Shown: positions 25,547 to 34,439 of the stretch, piece by piece
Position numbering within the stretch: the first letter of the stretch is position 1
Layout of the letters: each line of letters starts with the position of its first letter
Assembly (NCBI RefSeq): GCF_012932495.1
Contig: NZ_JABCNG010000001.1
Span: forward strand, 2,046,001-2,110,000
DNA: 64,000 nt
Reading direction: 5' to 3'
From: Novosphingobium sp. SG919
Lineage (GTDB): Bacteria > Pseudomonadota > Alphaproteobacteria > Sphingomonadales > Sphingomonadaceae
Program-made: the position numbers and the translations under genes
The notes under the pieces: generated by a model
Database searches by the model: none
The model's input: the letters and a program-made list of their open reading frames with translations, nothing else
Told to the model about the DNA's origin: nothing

Positions 25547-26949
25547 CAGCTTCGTGGCTCCCATCCTCCGCCCAACGCACGAACGGCCGAAACGGATGCG
25601 CGCGCTGCCTGGGCGCGTGCCTCCGCAAGGTGGTCGGCGGCATCCAACAGCGCGCGGTCGGCATCCAGTACGTCGATCAAGGCCAGCGCGCCACCCTCGT
25701 AACCCTGCCGCGCCTGATCGCGCGAACGGGTCAGCGATGCAACCTGCTGCTGGCGCAACGCGATTTCCGCCCGCGTTTCGGCAAGGCGGGTGATCGCGGT
25801 TTCCACCTCCTCGGTCGCCTTGAGCACCGAGCCGCGAAGCTGCGCCAGCGCCTCGGCCTCTTTGCCGCGTGCCTGCGCCACTTCCGCATCGACACGGCCG
25901 AAATCGAACAGGCGCCACCGCAGCGCCGCGCCGCCGCTCGCCTGCAGGGCATTGCCGGCAAACAGGCCGCCGGTGCCGATACTGGCAAAGCCGAGCAGGC
26001 CGTTGAGGGACAGACGCGGGTAATAGTCGGCCATGGCCGCCCCGGTCCGGGCGCTGCTCGCGGCCAGATGCCGTTCGGCTGCCACCAGATCGGGGCGCCG
26101 GCGCATCAATTCACCCGGGATCGCGCTGCCGCTGGGATCGGGCGCATCGGGCACGGGCTTCGCCGCAGCCACATGCAGCAGGTCCGATCCGGCCTGCTGG
26201 CCGGTCAACACGTCGAGGCGGTTGATCTGGCCGGCGATCGCCGCGCGTAGCGGCGCCAGCGTCGCCTCCAATCCAGCGCTTTCGCCCAAGACCCGCTGGT
26301 GTTCGCGTTCGGCAACCAGGCCCTGCGCCGCCTGTTGGCCCAGAAGGTCGGCCAACCGGCGTTCGGTCGAAAGTTCGTGCGAGACGACATCGTACCGGGC
26401 CTGCAACCCACGCAACTGCAGATAGGCATCGGCCGTTTCTGCAGCAACGCTCAGGCGCACGGCGTCCTCGCTTGCCGCCGCGGCGGCAAAGTCGGCCCGC
26501 GCCGCCTCGCGCCCGCGCCGCAAGCCGCCGAACAGGTCGATTTCCCACGATGCCTGCGGGCCCACGGTATACAGAGAATAGTCGCGCGGCAGGTCCAAGC
26601 GACTGGACACCGCGCCAACGGGCGTGCGCAGCGACTGGCGCGTGCGTTCGGCCGAGGCGGCAAGGCCTGCCTGGGGCAGCAGCGCCGCACCACTTTCCTG
26701 CACGGCGGCGTGCGCCTGGCTCACCCGCGCGGCCGCGGCGGCCACATCGAGATTTTGCGCCAGCGCCATCTCGATCAGGGAATCGAGCACAGGATCGCCG
26801 AAACGGCGCCACCATTGCGCATCCGCCGCGGCGATGGGCACAGGCGCATGATAGGCAGGGGACAGGGCAATCTTGGGAGGAACATAATCCCGGCCGGCGG
26901 TGCAACCAGAAAGGGCCGAGACGGCAAGCAGGATAGCGGCAAGGCGCAT
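25546..26949 (-). CDS. Efflux RND/MFS outer-membrane channel lipoprotein (NodT family)
   Basis: A 467-residue TolC-like outer-membrane factor. The N-terminus is a lipoprotein signal with lipobox LSGC (cleavage before Cys18, ALSGCTAG). Two OEP repeats follow with the paired motifs WWRRFGDPVLDSLIEMAL and long coiled-coil-like helices (e.g. EAEALAQLRGSVLKATEEVETAI). It should form the outer-membrane exit for the MFS pump and HlyD adaptor encoded alongside. I chose ATG 26949 because GAGGAG precedes it. It starts 13 bases after the MFS stop. Confidence 0.9.
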   Translation of the reverse strand: MRLAAILLAVSALSGCTAGRDYVPPKIALSPAYHAPVPIAAADAQWWRRFGDPVLDSLIEMALAQNLDVAAAAARVSQAHAAVQESGAALLPQAGLAASAERTRQSLRTPVGAVSSRLDLPRDYSLYTVGPQASWEIDLFGGLRRGREAARADFAAAAASEDAVRLSVAAETADAYLQLRGLQARYDVVSHELSTERRLADLLGQQAAQGLVAEREHQRVLGESAGLEATLAPLRAAIAGQINRLDVLTGQQAGSDLLHVAAAKPVPDAPDPSGSAIPGELMRRRPDLVAAERHLAASSARTGAAMADYYPRLSLNGLLGFASIGTGGLFAGNALQASGGAALRWRLFDFGRVDAEVAQARGKEAEALAQLRGSVLKATEEVETAITRLAETRAEIALRQQQVASLTRSRDQARQGYEGGALALIDVLDADRALLDAADHLAEARAQAARASVSAVRALGGGWEPRS

Positions 26950-26962
26950 GGCAAAGAACTCC

Positions 26963-28561
26963 TCAGTGCGCCAGATCGGGCGACGGCGGCGTGGCATTGG
27001 TGGGTGGGCGGCAGAACGGCACCATCACCAGCGCGGCGATGAACATCCAGGCGAGCAGCCGGAAGACGTCGTTGAAAGCGATGGTCAACGCCTCGCGGCC
27101 AACGATTTGGGCAAACAGATCTTGTGCCATCGCCAGGGCCTGGTGCGGATCGGGGGTGGCTTGCGCCAGGCGCCGCGCGATGCCCGCCACCATGTCCGAC
27201 GCCGCGCCGGGCTGATGGCCAAGCGCTTCGCCGATCCGGCTTGACGCGATGCGGGCATGGTCACGCAGCAGGGTATTGACCACGGCAATGCCGATGGCGC
27301 CGCCCAGATTGCGCATCAGGTTGAACAGGCCAGAGGCATAGCGCAGTTCGGCTGGCTGGAAGCCCGACAGCGCCATGCTCACGCTGGGCACGATGCACAG
27401 CATCAGGGCAAGGCCACGCACGGCTTGCGGGAAAAACAGCTCCCAGAACCCCCACGCGCTGGTCATGTTGGACGTGAGCCACAGGCTTGCGGCGAACAGC
27501 GACAAGCCAACCGTGATCATCCAGCGCATGTCGACCCGCTGGCTGAGATAGGCGCTGACGACCACGCTCAACAGCTGCGTCACGCCCACCACGAACACCG
27601 TGGTGCCGATCTGCAGCGAATCGTATCCGCGGATGCGTGCCAAGTAGACCGGCACCAGATAGATCGCCGAATACATGCCGATGCCGATCACGAAATTGAA
27701 CGTGCAGGCGAAGGCGAAGGTCGGCCGGCGGAACGGCTGCAACCGCACCAGCGGATTGCCGGACCGGAAGGAACGCTCAAGAAACAAGACGAAAGCGACG
27801 GCCGAGCACCAGCCGGCGATGGCAATGGTGGGATCGCCGAACCAGTCCTTGCGTGGTCCTTCCTCCAGCACATATTCAAGGCCGGCAAGGAACACCGCCA
27901 TCGCCACAAAATGGCTCCAGTCGATCCGGCCGAACATCGATGGATTGGCCCGATCCACGCGAAGAATCTGCCAGGCCAGCAATGTCACCACGATGCCGGG
28001 GATGATGTTGATGAAGAACAGCCATCGCCAGTCGAGCGCCTGGGTGATCGCGCCGCCGGCACTGGGCCCCAACGTTGGCGCCAGCACGCTGACGGTGCCC
28101 AGGATGGCCGGGATCAGCGCCCGTTGCGCGCCGCTGAAGATCGTGAACCCCACCGCGAAGACCAACGGCACCATCGCCCCGCCGGTAAACCCCTGCAGCG
28201 CGCGGAAGGCGATCATCGATTCCATGTTCCACGACAGCCCGCACATGAGGCTGGAGAAGGTGAACATCCCCGCCGACATGACAAACAGCCAGCGGGTCGA
28301 CATCGCCCCGGCAAGATAGCCCGACAGCGGGATCATCACGAGTTCGGCCATCAGATAGGCTGTCTGCACCCAGCTCACTTCATCCGGGCCGGCAGCGAGC
28401 CCTGCCTGCACGTCGCTGAGCGAGGCAGACACGATCTGGATATCGAACAGCGCCATGAACTGGCCGAACGCCATCACTCCAAAGATCAGGAACTTGCGCG
28501 CCGTCGGCATCGCCGAAGGGTCTGCCGACCAGTCCTGACCAAGCTCCATCAGCCATCCCAC
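26963..28561 (-). CDS. DHA2-family MFS multidrug exporter (EmrB-like)
   Basis: A 532-residue 14-helix drug:H+ antiporter. The family motif C is visible as GTVSVLAPTLGPSAGGAI in helix 5. The beginning FLIFGVMAFGQFMALFDIQIV carries the DHA2 motif D1 region. It pumps hydrophobic compounds from the inner membrane into an EmrA/TolC-type channel. A GTG at 28561 with GGAAG 7 bases upstream is the best start; ATG 28549 is an alternative. It is the first gene of a minus-strand operon with the outer-membrane channel and TetR, and is divergent from the HlyD gene. Confidence 0.91.
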   Translation of the reverse strand: MGWLMELGQDWSADPSAMPTARKFLIFGVMAFGQFMALFDIQIVSASLSDVQAGLAAGPDEVSWVQTAYLMAELVMIPLSGYLAGAMSTRWLFVMSAGMFTFSSLMCGLSWNMESMIAFRALQGFTGGAMVPLVFAVGFTIFSGAQRALIPAILGTVSVLAPTLGPSAGGAITQALDWRWLFFINIIPGIVVTLLAWQILRVDRANPSMFGRIDWSHFVAMAVFLAGLEYVLEEGPRKDWFGDPTIAIAGWCSAVAFVLFLERSFRSGNPLVRLQPFRRPTFAFACTFNFVIGIGMYSAIYLVPVYLARIRGYDSLQIGTTVFVVGVTQLLSVVVSAYLSQRVDMRWMITVGLSLFAASLWLTSNMTSAWGFWELFFPQAVRGLALMLCIVPSVSMALSGFQPAELRYASGLFNLMRNLGGAIGIAVVNTLLRDHARIASSRIGEALGHQPGAASDMVAGIARRLAQATPDPHQALAMAQDLFAQIVGREALTIAFNDVFRLLAWMFIAALVMVPFCRPPTNATPPSPDLAH

Positions 28562-28601
28562 GAACCCGCTTCCTTTCCGATCGCCGAAATATGACTCGAC
28601 A

Positions 28602-28636
28602 TATGATGAACGTCATACAATATGATGTTCATCATA
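28602..28636. promoter_or_regulatory. Double TetR-type operator in the efflux divergent promoter
   Basis: Site 1 (28602-28617) is TATGATGAACGTCATA. Site 2 (28621-28636) is TATGATGTTCATCATA, a near-perfect palindrome. The reverse complement of site 2 matches site 1 at 15 of 16 positions. The two are 19 bases centre to centre and lie between the divergent MFS and HlyD genes. A weaker element, TATGACTCGACATA (28590-28603), adjoins them. The repressor is most likely the TetR encoded at the end of the operon. Confidence 0.72.
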
Positions 28637-28667
28637 TACGCAAGCAATCTCTGCAAGGAGGCGCGCG

Positions 28668-29831
28668 GTGAGCGCAAAGCCAATGGATGAACAATCGGAA
28701 GGACAGCGGCAAAGCGAAGGCTTGCCGCCAGCTGCGCAGAGTGCCGGCGCGCCCGCGAAGGCGCAACGCCGAGGGCCCGGCGGCCGCACGTTGCTGGTTT
28801 CGGCACTGGCGCTGGCGGCAGCGGCAGGCGGCGCCCTGTGGATCATGGCGCGTCCATCGGTCGAAGCGACCGACGATGCTTATGTCGCGGCCGATTCAAC
28901 CACGGTGGCGCCGAAAGTTCGCGGCCTGGTTGGCGCCGTGTTCGTGCGCGACAACCAGGTCGTGCACGTCGGTGATCCCCTCGTGCGGATCGATTCGGAA
29001 GAATTCGATGCCAAGGCGGCGAGCGGGCGTGCCGATCTGGCGGATGCGGAAGCCGATGTCGCCGCAGCGCGCGCGGCGCTCGTCAGCCTTGACGCAGAAG
29101 AGCGGTTGGCCGCAGCGCAGGTTACCGCGGCGCGCACCACGATCCGTTCGACCGCCGCCGAGGCTGAGCGCGCGGAAACCGATCGCCAACGCTATGACGC
29201 CCTGGTTGCCACAGGTGCTGTCGCACGCCGCGATGCCGAGACCTATCGTGCCACGGCGATCGACGGCGCGCAGGCGGCCGCCCGTGCCAAGGCACTGCTG
29301 GCCGTGTCGCGGCAGCAGGCGAGCGTGACAGCGGCACGCCGCCCCACCTTGCTCGCCGCGCTCGAAAAGGCGCAGGCAACACGACAGCGCGCGATCGCCG
29401 CACTCGATCTCGCGCGTCAGGATCAAGCCCATACGATCATCCGCGCCGCTGTCGATGGCGTGGTGGGCAATCGCCAGGTCCACGTTGGGGATTATGTTCA
29501 GCCCGGATCGCGTCTGCTCACGCTGGTGCCCATGAACGCCCTTTATGTGACGGCGAACTTCAAGGAAACACAGACCCGCGACATGCGGGCCGGGCAACGC
29601 GCGACGATCAGCGTCGACGCGCTCGACCATGCGCTCTCCGGCCGTGTCGAAAGCTTTGCACCGGGCACCGGCTCCAGTTTCTCGCTGCTGCCGTTCGAAC
29701 CCGGCACCGGCAACTTCACCAAGATCGTCCAGCGGGTGCCGGTGCGCATCCGCTTCGACCCCGGGCAAGCCGCCAGCCCGGTGCTGCGGCCCGGCCTGTC
29801 CGTCACCGCCAAAGTCCGACTGTCCAACTGA
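28668..29831 (+). CDS. HlyD/EmrA-family membrane-fusion protein
   Basis: A 387-residue periplasmic adaptor. A single N-terminal transmembrane segment (about 44-66, LLVSALALAAAAGGALWI) is followed by a lipoyl half-motif (VEATDDAYVAADSTTVAP), a long alpha-hairpin rich in Ala/Glu/Arg (about 115-230) and a second lipoyl/beta-barrel part (IIRAAVDGVVGNRQVHVGDYVQPG). It links the EmrB-like MFS pump, encoded divergently, to the NodT-like channel. The start is GTG at 28668 with an ideal AAGGAGG site. It is expressed from the shared operator region. Confidence 0.92.
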   Translation: MSAKPMDEQSEGQRQSEGLPPAAQSAGAPAKAQRRGPGGRTLLVSALALAAAAGGALWIMARPSVEATDDAYVAADSTTVAPKVRGLVGAVFVRDNQVVHVGDPLVRIDSEEFDAKAASGRADLADAEADVAAARAALVSLDAEERLAAAQVTAARTTIRSTAAEAERAETDRQRYDALVATGAVARRDAETYRATAIDGAQAAARAKALLAVSRQQASVTAARRPTLLAALEKAQATRQRAIAALDLARQDQAHTIIRAAVDGVVGNRQVHVGDYVQPGSRLLTLVPMNALYVTANFKETQTRDMRAGQRATISVDALDHALSGRVESFAPGTGSSFSLLPFEPGTGNFTKIVQRVPVRIRFDPGQAASPVLRPGLSVTAKVRLSN

Positions 29832-29853
29832 CTCGCTTTACAGGAGAATGACC

Positions 29854-30660
29854 ATGTCCCTCGGAACAGCTCTCATCACCGGCGCATCCACCGGCATCGG
29901 CGCCATCTATGCCGACCGCCTCGCCCGCCGTGGCCACGATCTCGTCCTCGTCGCGCGCGACGTCACCCGGCTTGAAGCGCTGGCAGCGCGCCTGCGTTCG
30001 GAAACCGGCGCCCGTGTCGACGTGCTGCCCGCCGATCTGAGCGATCGATCGCAACTCGCCAAGGTCGAGGCGCGCATCGCCTCGGACGAAACGCTCACAT
30101 TGCTGGTCAACAACGCCGGCATTTCGCTTGAAGGCACGCTGATCGACACGCCCGCGGTGACGATCGAGCACCTGATAGCCATCAACGTAACCGCGCCAAC
30201 CCTGCTTGCCGGCGCAGCGGTGCGGGCATTTGCCCCGCGCGGTGCGGGCGGGATCATCAATCTTTCGTCGGTGCTCGCCCTCGCGCCGGAAATGTTCGAC
30301 GGCACCTATAGCGCAACCAAGGCCTTCATCCTGAACCTGACCCAGGGCCTGGCGAAGGAAGTTGCCGACAAGGGAATCCGCGTGCAGGCCGTCCTGCCGG
30401 GGGCAACCCGTACCGAAATCTGGGCGCGGTCGGGCAAGGACATCGATTCCTTCCCCGCCGAATGGGTGATGGACGCCAGCGACCTTGTCGATGCGGCGCT
30501 GCTGGGCTTCGATCGTGGCGAGACAGTCACCATTCCGCCGCTCGCCGACGAGGCAAAGTGGCACGCGATGCAGGAAGCGCGGCTCGCCATGGCGTCCGAA
30601 CTTTCCCGCCGCGATGTGGCACCGCGCTATCGCGTATCCGCAGAAAGCGCGGCGGTATAA
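29854..30660 (+). CDS. Short-chain dehydrogenase/reductase
   Basis: A 268-residue classical SDR. The nucleotide motif TGASTGIG is at about 9-16, NNAG in LLVNNAGIS, the catalytic serine in INLSSVLA, and YSATK with catalytic Tyr and Lys. The family resembles DltE-like oxidoreductases (LVARDVTRLEALAARL). ATG 29854 is preferred to 29848 because AGGAG lies 7 bases before it. It begins 22 bases after the HlyD stop, so it is probably co-transcribed with the efflux adaptor and could modify the exported or toxic compound. Confidence 0.89.
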   Translation: MSLGTALITGASTGIGAIYADRLARRGHDLVLVARDVTRLEALAARLRSETGARVDVLPADLSDRSQLAKVEARIASDETLTLLVNNAGISLEGTLIDTPAVTIEHLIAINVTAPTLLAGAAVRAFAPRGAGGIINLSSVLALAPEMFDGTYSATKAFILNLTQGLAKEVADKGIRVQAVLPGATRTEIWARSGKDIDSFPAEWVMDASDLVDAALLGFDRGETVTIPPLADEAKWHAMQEARLAMASELSRRDVAPRYRVSAESAAV

Positions 30661-30677
30661 AAACGGCGCAAGGCCGC

Positions 30678-30734
30678 GGCACGGGGGCGCAGGCCGCCTT
30701 CGGCCGCGGTAGCCCAACGTGCCAATCCCGTGCC
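30678..30734. terminator. GC-rich stem-loops between convergent SDR and argO genes
   Basis: GGCACGGG (30678-30685) pairs with CCCGTGCC (30727-30734). Between them a second hairpin GGCCG-CCTT-CGGCC occurs. It fills the gap between convergent genes and is probably a bidirectional terminator, although a clear T-run is missing. Confidence 0.4.
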
Positions 30735-30735
30735 G

Positions 30736-31356
30736 TCAGTGGAAGGCGGTCACGACCAGCATCGCGGCCATGGCCAGCATGGTCATGCCGACAATGGCAT
30801 CCAGCACGCGCCATGCGGCGGGCCGGGCAAAAAGCGGCGCCAGCAGCCGCGCGCCATAGCCCAGCAGGGCAAACCAGCAGGCACTGGCCGAGGCCGCCCC
30901 GGCAATGAAGAATGGCCGCAGGGGAGCGGGATGGGTCGCCCCTGCCGCACCCATCAACAAGACCGTGTCGAGGTAGACGTGCGGGTTGAGGAACGTGAAC
31001 CCGGCAAGCGTGGACAACACCTTGCCCAGAGACTGCGCGCTTCCCGCGTCCACCGAAACCGCCTCGCCCTGCGCCATGCGGCGAAAGGCGAGAAGGCCGT
31101 ACCAACCCAGGAACATCGCCCCGCCCAGCGAGAGAATGCGCGTCAGTTGCGGCATGGATTTGAGAAAGGCTGCAACGCCGCTGACGCCCACGGCGATCAG
31201 CGACGCATCGGCCGCAATGCAGAAACCAACCACTGCAAGCACGTGGCGCCGCAGCAATCCCTGCCGCAGCACAAACAGATTCTGGGCTCCAATGGCAACG
31301 ATCAGGGCTGCGCAGAGCGCGAAGCCGGCGGAATAGGTGGCGATGATGCTGTTCAT
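30736..31356 (-). CDS. argO: LysE/ArgO-family amino-acid exporter
   Basis: A 206-residue six-helix LysE-family exporter, probably for basic amino acids such as arginine or lysine. Its first helix contains FALCALIVAIGAQNLFVLRQGL, the LysE/ArgO signature, with FLNPHVYLDTVLLMGA further on (the NPHVYLDT motif). An in-frame TTG lies at 31374, but I chose the ATG at 31356. It is divergent from a LysR-type regulator of the ArgP/LysG group 63 bases away, the classical arrangement for this export system. The exact amino acid exported is not settled by sequence. Confidence 0.91.
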   Translation of the reverse strand: MNSIIATYSAGFALCAALIVAIGAQNLFVLRQGLLRRHVLAVVGFCIAADASLIAVGVSGVAAFLKSMPQLTRILSLGGAMFLGWYGLLAFRRMAQGEAVSVDAGSAQSLGKVLSTLAGFTFLNPHVYLDTVLLMGAAGATHPAPLRPFFIAGAASASACWFALLGYGARLLAPLFARPAAWRVLDAIVGMTMLAMAAMLVVTAFH

Positions 31357-31381
31357 GGCAGGCGCTATGGCCAAGTCTCAA

Positions 31382-31428
31382 TCTTAAGAGAAACTTGATC
31401 TCCTTATCCAAATGAAGCTATGCTTCAT
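31382..31428. promoter_or_regulatory. Palindromes in the argO/argP divergent promoter
   Basis: TCTTAAGA (31382-31389) is a perfect 8-base palindrome. ATGAAGC (31412-31418) and GCTTCAT (31422-31428) form a 7+7 inverted repeat that overlaps the argP start codon. TCAA and TTGA also flank the first palindrome. These are candidate ArgP-type LysR sites for argO activation and self-repression. Confidence 0.45.
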
Positions 31429-32349
31429 CACATGCTCGACTATGCGGCGCTCTCGGTCGTGGCGGCGGTGGTGCGCGAAGGTACGTTCGAACGCGCCGCC
31501 GCCGCGCTCCACATCTCGCCTTCGGCCGTTTCGCAGCGGGTGCGGGCGCTGGAAGAACGGCTGGGCGCGATCCTTGTGCAGCGTAGCCAGCCATGCCAGC
31601 CCACCGCGCTCGGGCGACGTTTGTGTGCCCATTTCGAGGCCGTGCGCCTGCTCGAAACCGACCTGCTCCCCGACATGGGCGCCCCGCAGACGTCTGCCTC
31701 GCCGCCCGTCACGCTCAAGATCGCGGTCAATTCGGATAGTCTGGCCAGTTGGATGGCCCCTGCCATCGTCGGATTCTCCCGCGAAACCGGCCTTCTGGTC
31801 GAACTCGTCGTGGATGACGAGGCGCACACCGCCGATCGTCTGCGCGGCGGGGATGTTGTGGCCGCGATCACATCGGAAAGCGCACCCGTGCAGGGATGCC
31901 GCACCACCCGCTTGGGCGCCTTGCGCTACCTTGCCTGCGCCAGCCCTGATTTCGTCACGCGCCATTTTCCCACCGGCGTGACCGCACAAGCGCTCCTGCA
32001 TGCCCCGGTGATGCGCTTTGACCGGCGCGATGATTTGCAGGCGCGCTGGGCGATGGACCATGTCGGGGCGCCCGTGGGCAACCAGGTGCACTGGATCCCA
32101 TCGACCCGCGCGTTCCTCGATCTGGCGCTGCGCGGCCTGGCCTGGGGCATGCAGCCAGCCGTCCTCGCCCTCCCTCACCTCGATCAAGGCACGCTGGTGG
32201 AACTGGTGCCGTCCACCCCGATCGGTGTCACGCTCTACTGGACGGTTGCCCGGCTGCATGCGGCAGCGCTTCGCAAATTGACCGAAGCAGTCCGGCATGC
32301 GGCCGGGACCGTGCTGGAAGATGCTGCCGGGTCCGGCGCCCCGGCCTAG
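31420..32349 (+). CDS. argP: LysR-family regulator of the ArgP/LysG type
   Basis: A 309-residue LysR regulator. The N-terminal helix-turn-helix (ALSVVAAVVREGTFERAAAAL, SPSAVSQRVRALEERLG) matches ArgP, including the GTFERAA-HISPSAVSQRV pattern. The downstream domain (LKIAVNSDSLASWMAPAI) matches the ArgP effector domain. It faces the LysE-type exporter gene and should activate it in response to intracellular basic amino acids. The start may be 31420 or the ATG at 31432. Its 3' end overlaps the 3' end of tag by 4 bases on the opposite strand. Confidence 0.9.
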   Translation: MLHHMLDYAALSVVAAVVREGTFERAAAALHISPSAVSQRVRALEERLGAILVQRSQPCQPTALGRRLCAHFEAVRLLETDLLPDMGAPQTSASPPVTLKIAVNSDSLASWMAPAIVGFSRETGLLVELVVDDEAHTADRLRGGDVVAAITSESAPVQGCRTTRLGALRYLACASPDFVTRHFPTGVTAQALLHAPVMRFDRRDDLQARWAMDHVGAPVGNQVHWIPSTRAFLDLALRGLAWGMQPAVLALPHLDQGTLVELVPSTPIGVTLYWTVARLHAAALRKLTEAVRHAAGTVLEDAAGSGAPA

Positions 32350-32903
32350 CAGGCATTCCGCTGCGGGCAATCGATGGCATGATCGTTGACCATGCCGACG
32401 GCCTGCATGAAAGCGTAGACCGTCACCGCGCCCACGAACTTGAAGCCACGTTGCTTGAGCGCTTTGGACAGCGCGAGCGAGGTGGGATCGCTCGCCGGGA
32501 CCGTCAAGCCATCGCCCAGTCGCGGCACGCCATTGACGTGGGACCAAACGAATTGCGCAAAATCCTCGCCCTGCTGAGCCATGCGCAGATAGGCGCGGGC
32601 GTTGCCGATCGTCGCCTCGATCTTGGCCCGCGCCCGAATGATGCCCGCATCCTGCATCAGCACGGCGATCTTGGCCTCATCATATGCGGCCACGACCTCC
32701 GGCACAAAACCCTCGAAAGCCCGCCGGAATCCCTCGCGTCGGTGCAGGATCGTGCGCCACGAGAGGCCTGCCTGAAAGCCTTCAAGCATGAGCATTTCCC
32801 ACAGCGCGCGGGATTCGTGCAGCGGGATGCCCCACTCCGTATCGTGATAGGCGGCCATCACCGGATCGCCATCGGCCCAGGTGCAGCGTGCAAGGGCGGT
32901 CAT
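32346..32903 (-). CDS. tag: DNA-3-methyladenine glycosylase I
   Basis: A 185-residue Tag glycosylase that removes 3-methyladenine from DNA in base-excision repair. The start CTWADGDPVMAAYHDTEWG, the central FEMLxLEGFQAGLSW-like stretch (LMLEGFQAGLSWRTILHRR) and the late LSKALKQRGFKFVG and YAFMQAVGMVNDH all match the family. The zinc-binding residues Cys (near the start) and His/His/Cys (near the end: DH...C) appear present. The ATG at 32903 was chosen because it gives the usual family N-terminus; the longer frame does not. Confidence 0.93.
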   Translation of the reverse strand: MTALARCTWADGDPVMAAYHDTEWGIPLHESRALWEMLMLEGFQAGLSWRTILHRREGFRRAFEGFVPEVVAAYDEAKIAVLMQDAGIIRARAKIEATIGNARAYLRMAQQGEDFAQFVWSHVNGVPRLGDGLTVPASDPTSLALSKALKQRGFKFVGAVTVYAFMQAVGMVNDHAIDCPQRNAC

Positions 32904-33204
32904 TTTTCTGCGCAAACCTTCCAAGATGCATTTCGCCGTCGTGGCCCGGATCGACCACCAGCCGGCCAACTGTAATCCGCCGCACCTGATTGCGCCAGTC
33001 AAGCGATCCGCCATTCGTGGCCTCCCAAGAGCCTGGCACGGCAGCGATCCAAGTCGGCACTTGCCTGCAAACTTATCAATGATTAGATAGCGCCAATCAA
33101 CAAGCACCGTCCCGCGCCAGACAGGGCCGGCGGAGAGAGGAATGCCATGGGCCTTTGCCCGCCACCGCCAGCACCAGCGCTAACGTATAAGGAGATCGGC
33201 GTTC
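32904..33204. other. 301-base divergent intergenic region, tag / MFS
   Basis: No gene was recognised. The region contains the glycoside-regulon-type palindrome at 33073-33085 with possible sigma-70 elements TTGCCT (33061-33066) and TAGATA (33084-33089) at 17-base spacing, and a ribosome site GGAGA before the MFS start. The part nearest tag shows nothing distinctive. Confidence 0.6.
33073..33085. promoter_or_regulatory. Operator-like palindrome, copy 1 (MFS promoter)
   Basis: TTATCAATGATTA fits the consensus TNATC(A/G)N(T/C)GATNA. It overlaps a possible -10 element TAGATA (33084-33089) whose TTGCCT -35 lies 17 bases upstream, so binding here would likely block transcription of the MFS gene at 33205. 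Confidence 0.6.
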
Positions 33205-34383
33205 ATGGCCGCGCCTGAAACCAATCCACCGCCCGCAGCCGGAGTGGCGCAAGGCGTCATCGTCATCCTTGCGGGTTTCCTGCCGATCCTGGCCATCGTG
33301 GCGCTGACGCCGGCGGTGCCGCAGATGGTTGCCCATTTCGCGCAGGTGCCCGGCGCCAGCACGCTCGTGCCTCTTGCCGTTACCGCCCCCGGGTTGATGA
33401 CCGCGCTGTTCTCGCCGCTGATGGGCTGGTGTGCCGATCGCCTGGGCCGTCGCAGCTTGCTGATCTGGGCCACGGCGATCTACGGGGTTTTGGGGATTGC
33501 GCCGTTCTTTCTCGACAGCCTGACCGCGATCTTTGCCACCCGGCTGGCCCTGGGCATATGCGAGGCGGCGATCCTGACCGTCACCAACACGCTGATCGCG
33601 GATTACTATCCCGAAGCGGGGCGGCGGAATTGGTTGACCGCGCAAGCAGCGTTCGGGCCGGTGTTCGGCGTTTCGGTTTTGATCGGTTCGGGTGCCCTGG
33701 CTGCGGTGAACTGGCACTGGTCGTTCATGATATACGTCGTCGCGCTGCCGATGGCCGTTGCGATGGCGATCTGGCTGTTCGAACCCGCGCACAAGCGCCA
33801 GGAACAAGGCGCCAAGCCGGCGCCCTTCCCCGCCCGCCACGCGGCCGCATTCGGCGCCGTCACGCTGTTTTCGGCCTCGCTCTATTATGTCTATATCGTT
33901 CAGATCGGGCTCGCTTTCGAAGGGATCGGCCTGCGCGCTGCAGACAAAATGGGCATGCTGGTCGGGCTGGCCAATATCGGGGTGTTCCTGGGCGGGCTGG
34001 CCTTCAAGCCGCTGTCGCAACGCTTGAATGCGGCTGGGCAGGTCGCGGCGTTTCTCGCCTTTGTCGGCGCAGGGATGATCGGCATCGGCCTTGCAGGCAG
34101 CGTGCCGGTCATGACCACCTTTGCCACCATCCAGCAATTCGGGGCCGGCATTCTGATCCCCGCGCTCGTGTTGTGGGCGATGAAGGATGTGCCCTCGCAC
34201 CACCGCGGGCGCGTGATGGGCATTTGGAGCGCCTGCTTTTTCCTGGGCCAGTTCACCAGCCCTCTCGCCGTCTCGATAGTGCGGTTGACCGGCCTTTCGA
34301 TCGGTGGGGCGTTTGCAGCGTTGGGCGGGACGGCAATCGCCGCGGGGGTTATCGCTGCGGTCAAAGCCCGCCGCAACGCCTGA
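33205..34383 (+). CDS. MFS transporter
   Basis: A 392-residue 12-helix major facilitator. The loop 2-3 motif DRLGRRSLL (about 75-83) and a repeat in the second half are visible. It has no close specificity signature. A regulon-type operator about 120 bases upstream links it to the glycoside cluster, where it could import a sugar or glycoside through the inner membrane. The start is the ATG at 33205 after GGAGATCGGCGTTC. It is convergent with a TetR gene. Confidence 0.9.
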   Translation: MAAPETNPPPAAGVAQGVIVILAGFLPILAIVALTPAVPQMVAHFAQVPGASTLVPLAVTAPGLMTALFSPLMGWCADRLGRRSLLIWATAIYGVLGIAPFFLDSLTAIFATRLALGICEAAILTVTNTLIADYYPEAGRRNWLTAQAAFGPVFGVSVLIGSGALAAVNWHWSFMIYVVALPMAVAMAIWLFEPAHKRQEQGAKPAPFPARHAAAFGAVTLFSASLYYVYIVQIGLAFEGIGLRAADKMGMLVGLANIGVFLGGLAFKPLSQRLNAAGQVAAFLAFVGAGMIGIGLAGSVPVMTTFATIQQFGAGILIPALVLWAMKDVPSHHRGRVMGIWSACFFLGQFTSPLAVSIVRLTGLSIGGAFAALGGTAIAAGVIAAVKARRNA

Positions 34384-34389
34384 TCGCGG

Positions 34390-34437
34390 GGGCACGGGCG
34401 CTGGCGAAAGCAAGTAAGCGTCCCGGCACCCGTGCCC
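34390..34437. terminator. Inverted repeat between convergent MFS and TetR genes
   Basis: GGGCACGGG (34390-34398) and CCCGTGCCC (34429-34437) are exact complements with a 30-base spacer that itself contains CGCT/AGCG. It fills the convergent gap and probably acts in both directions. Confidence 0.5.
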
Positions 34438-34439
34438 GA

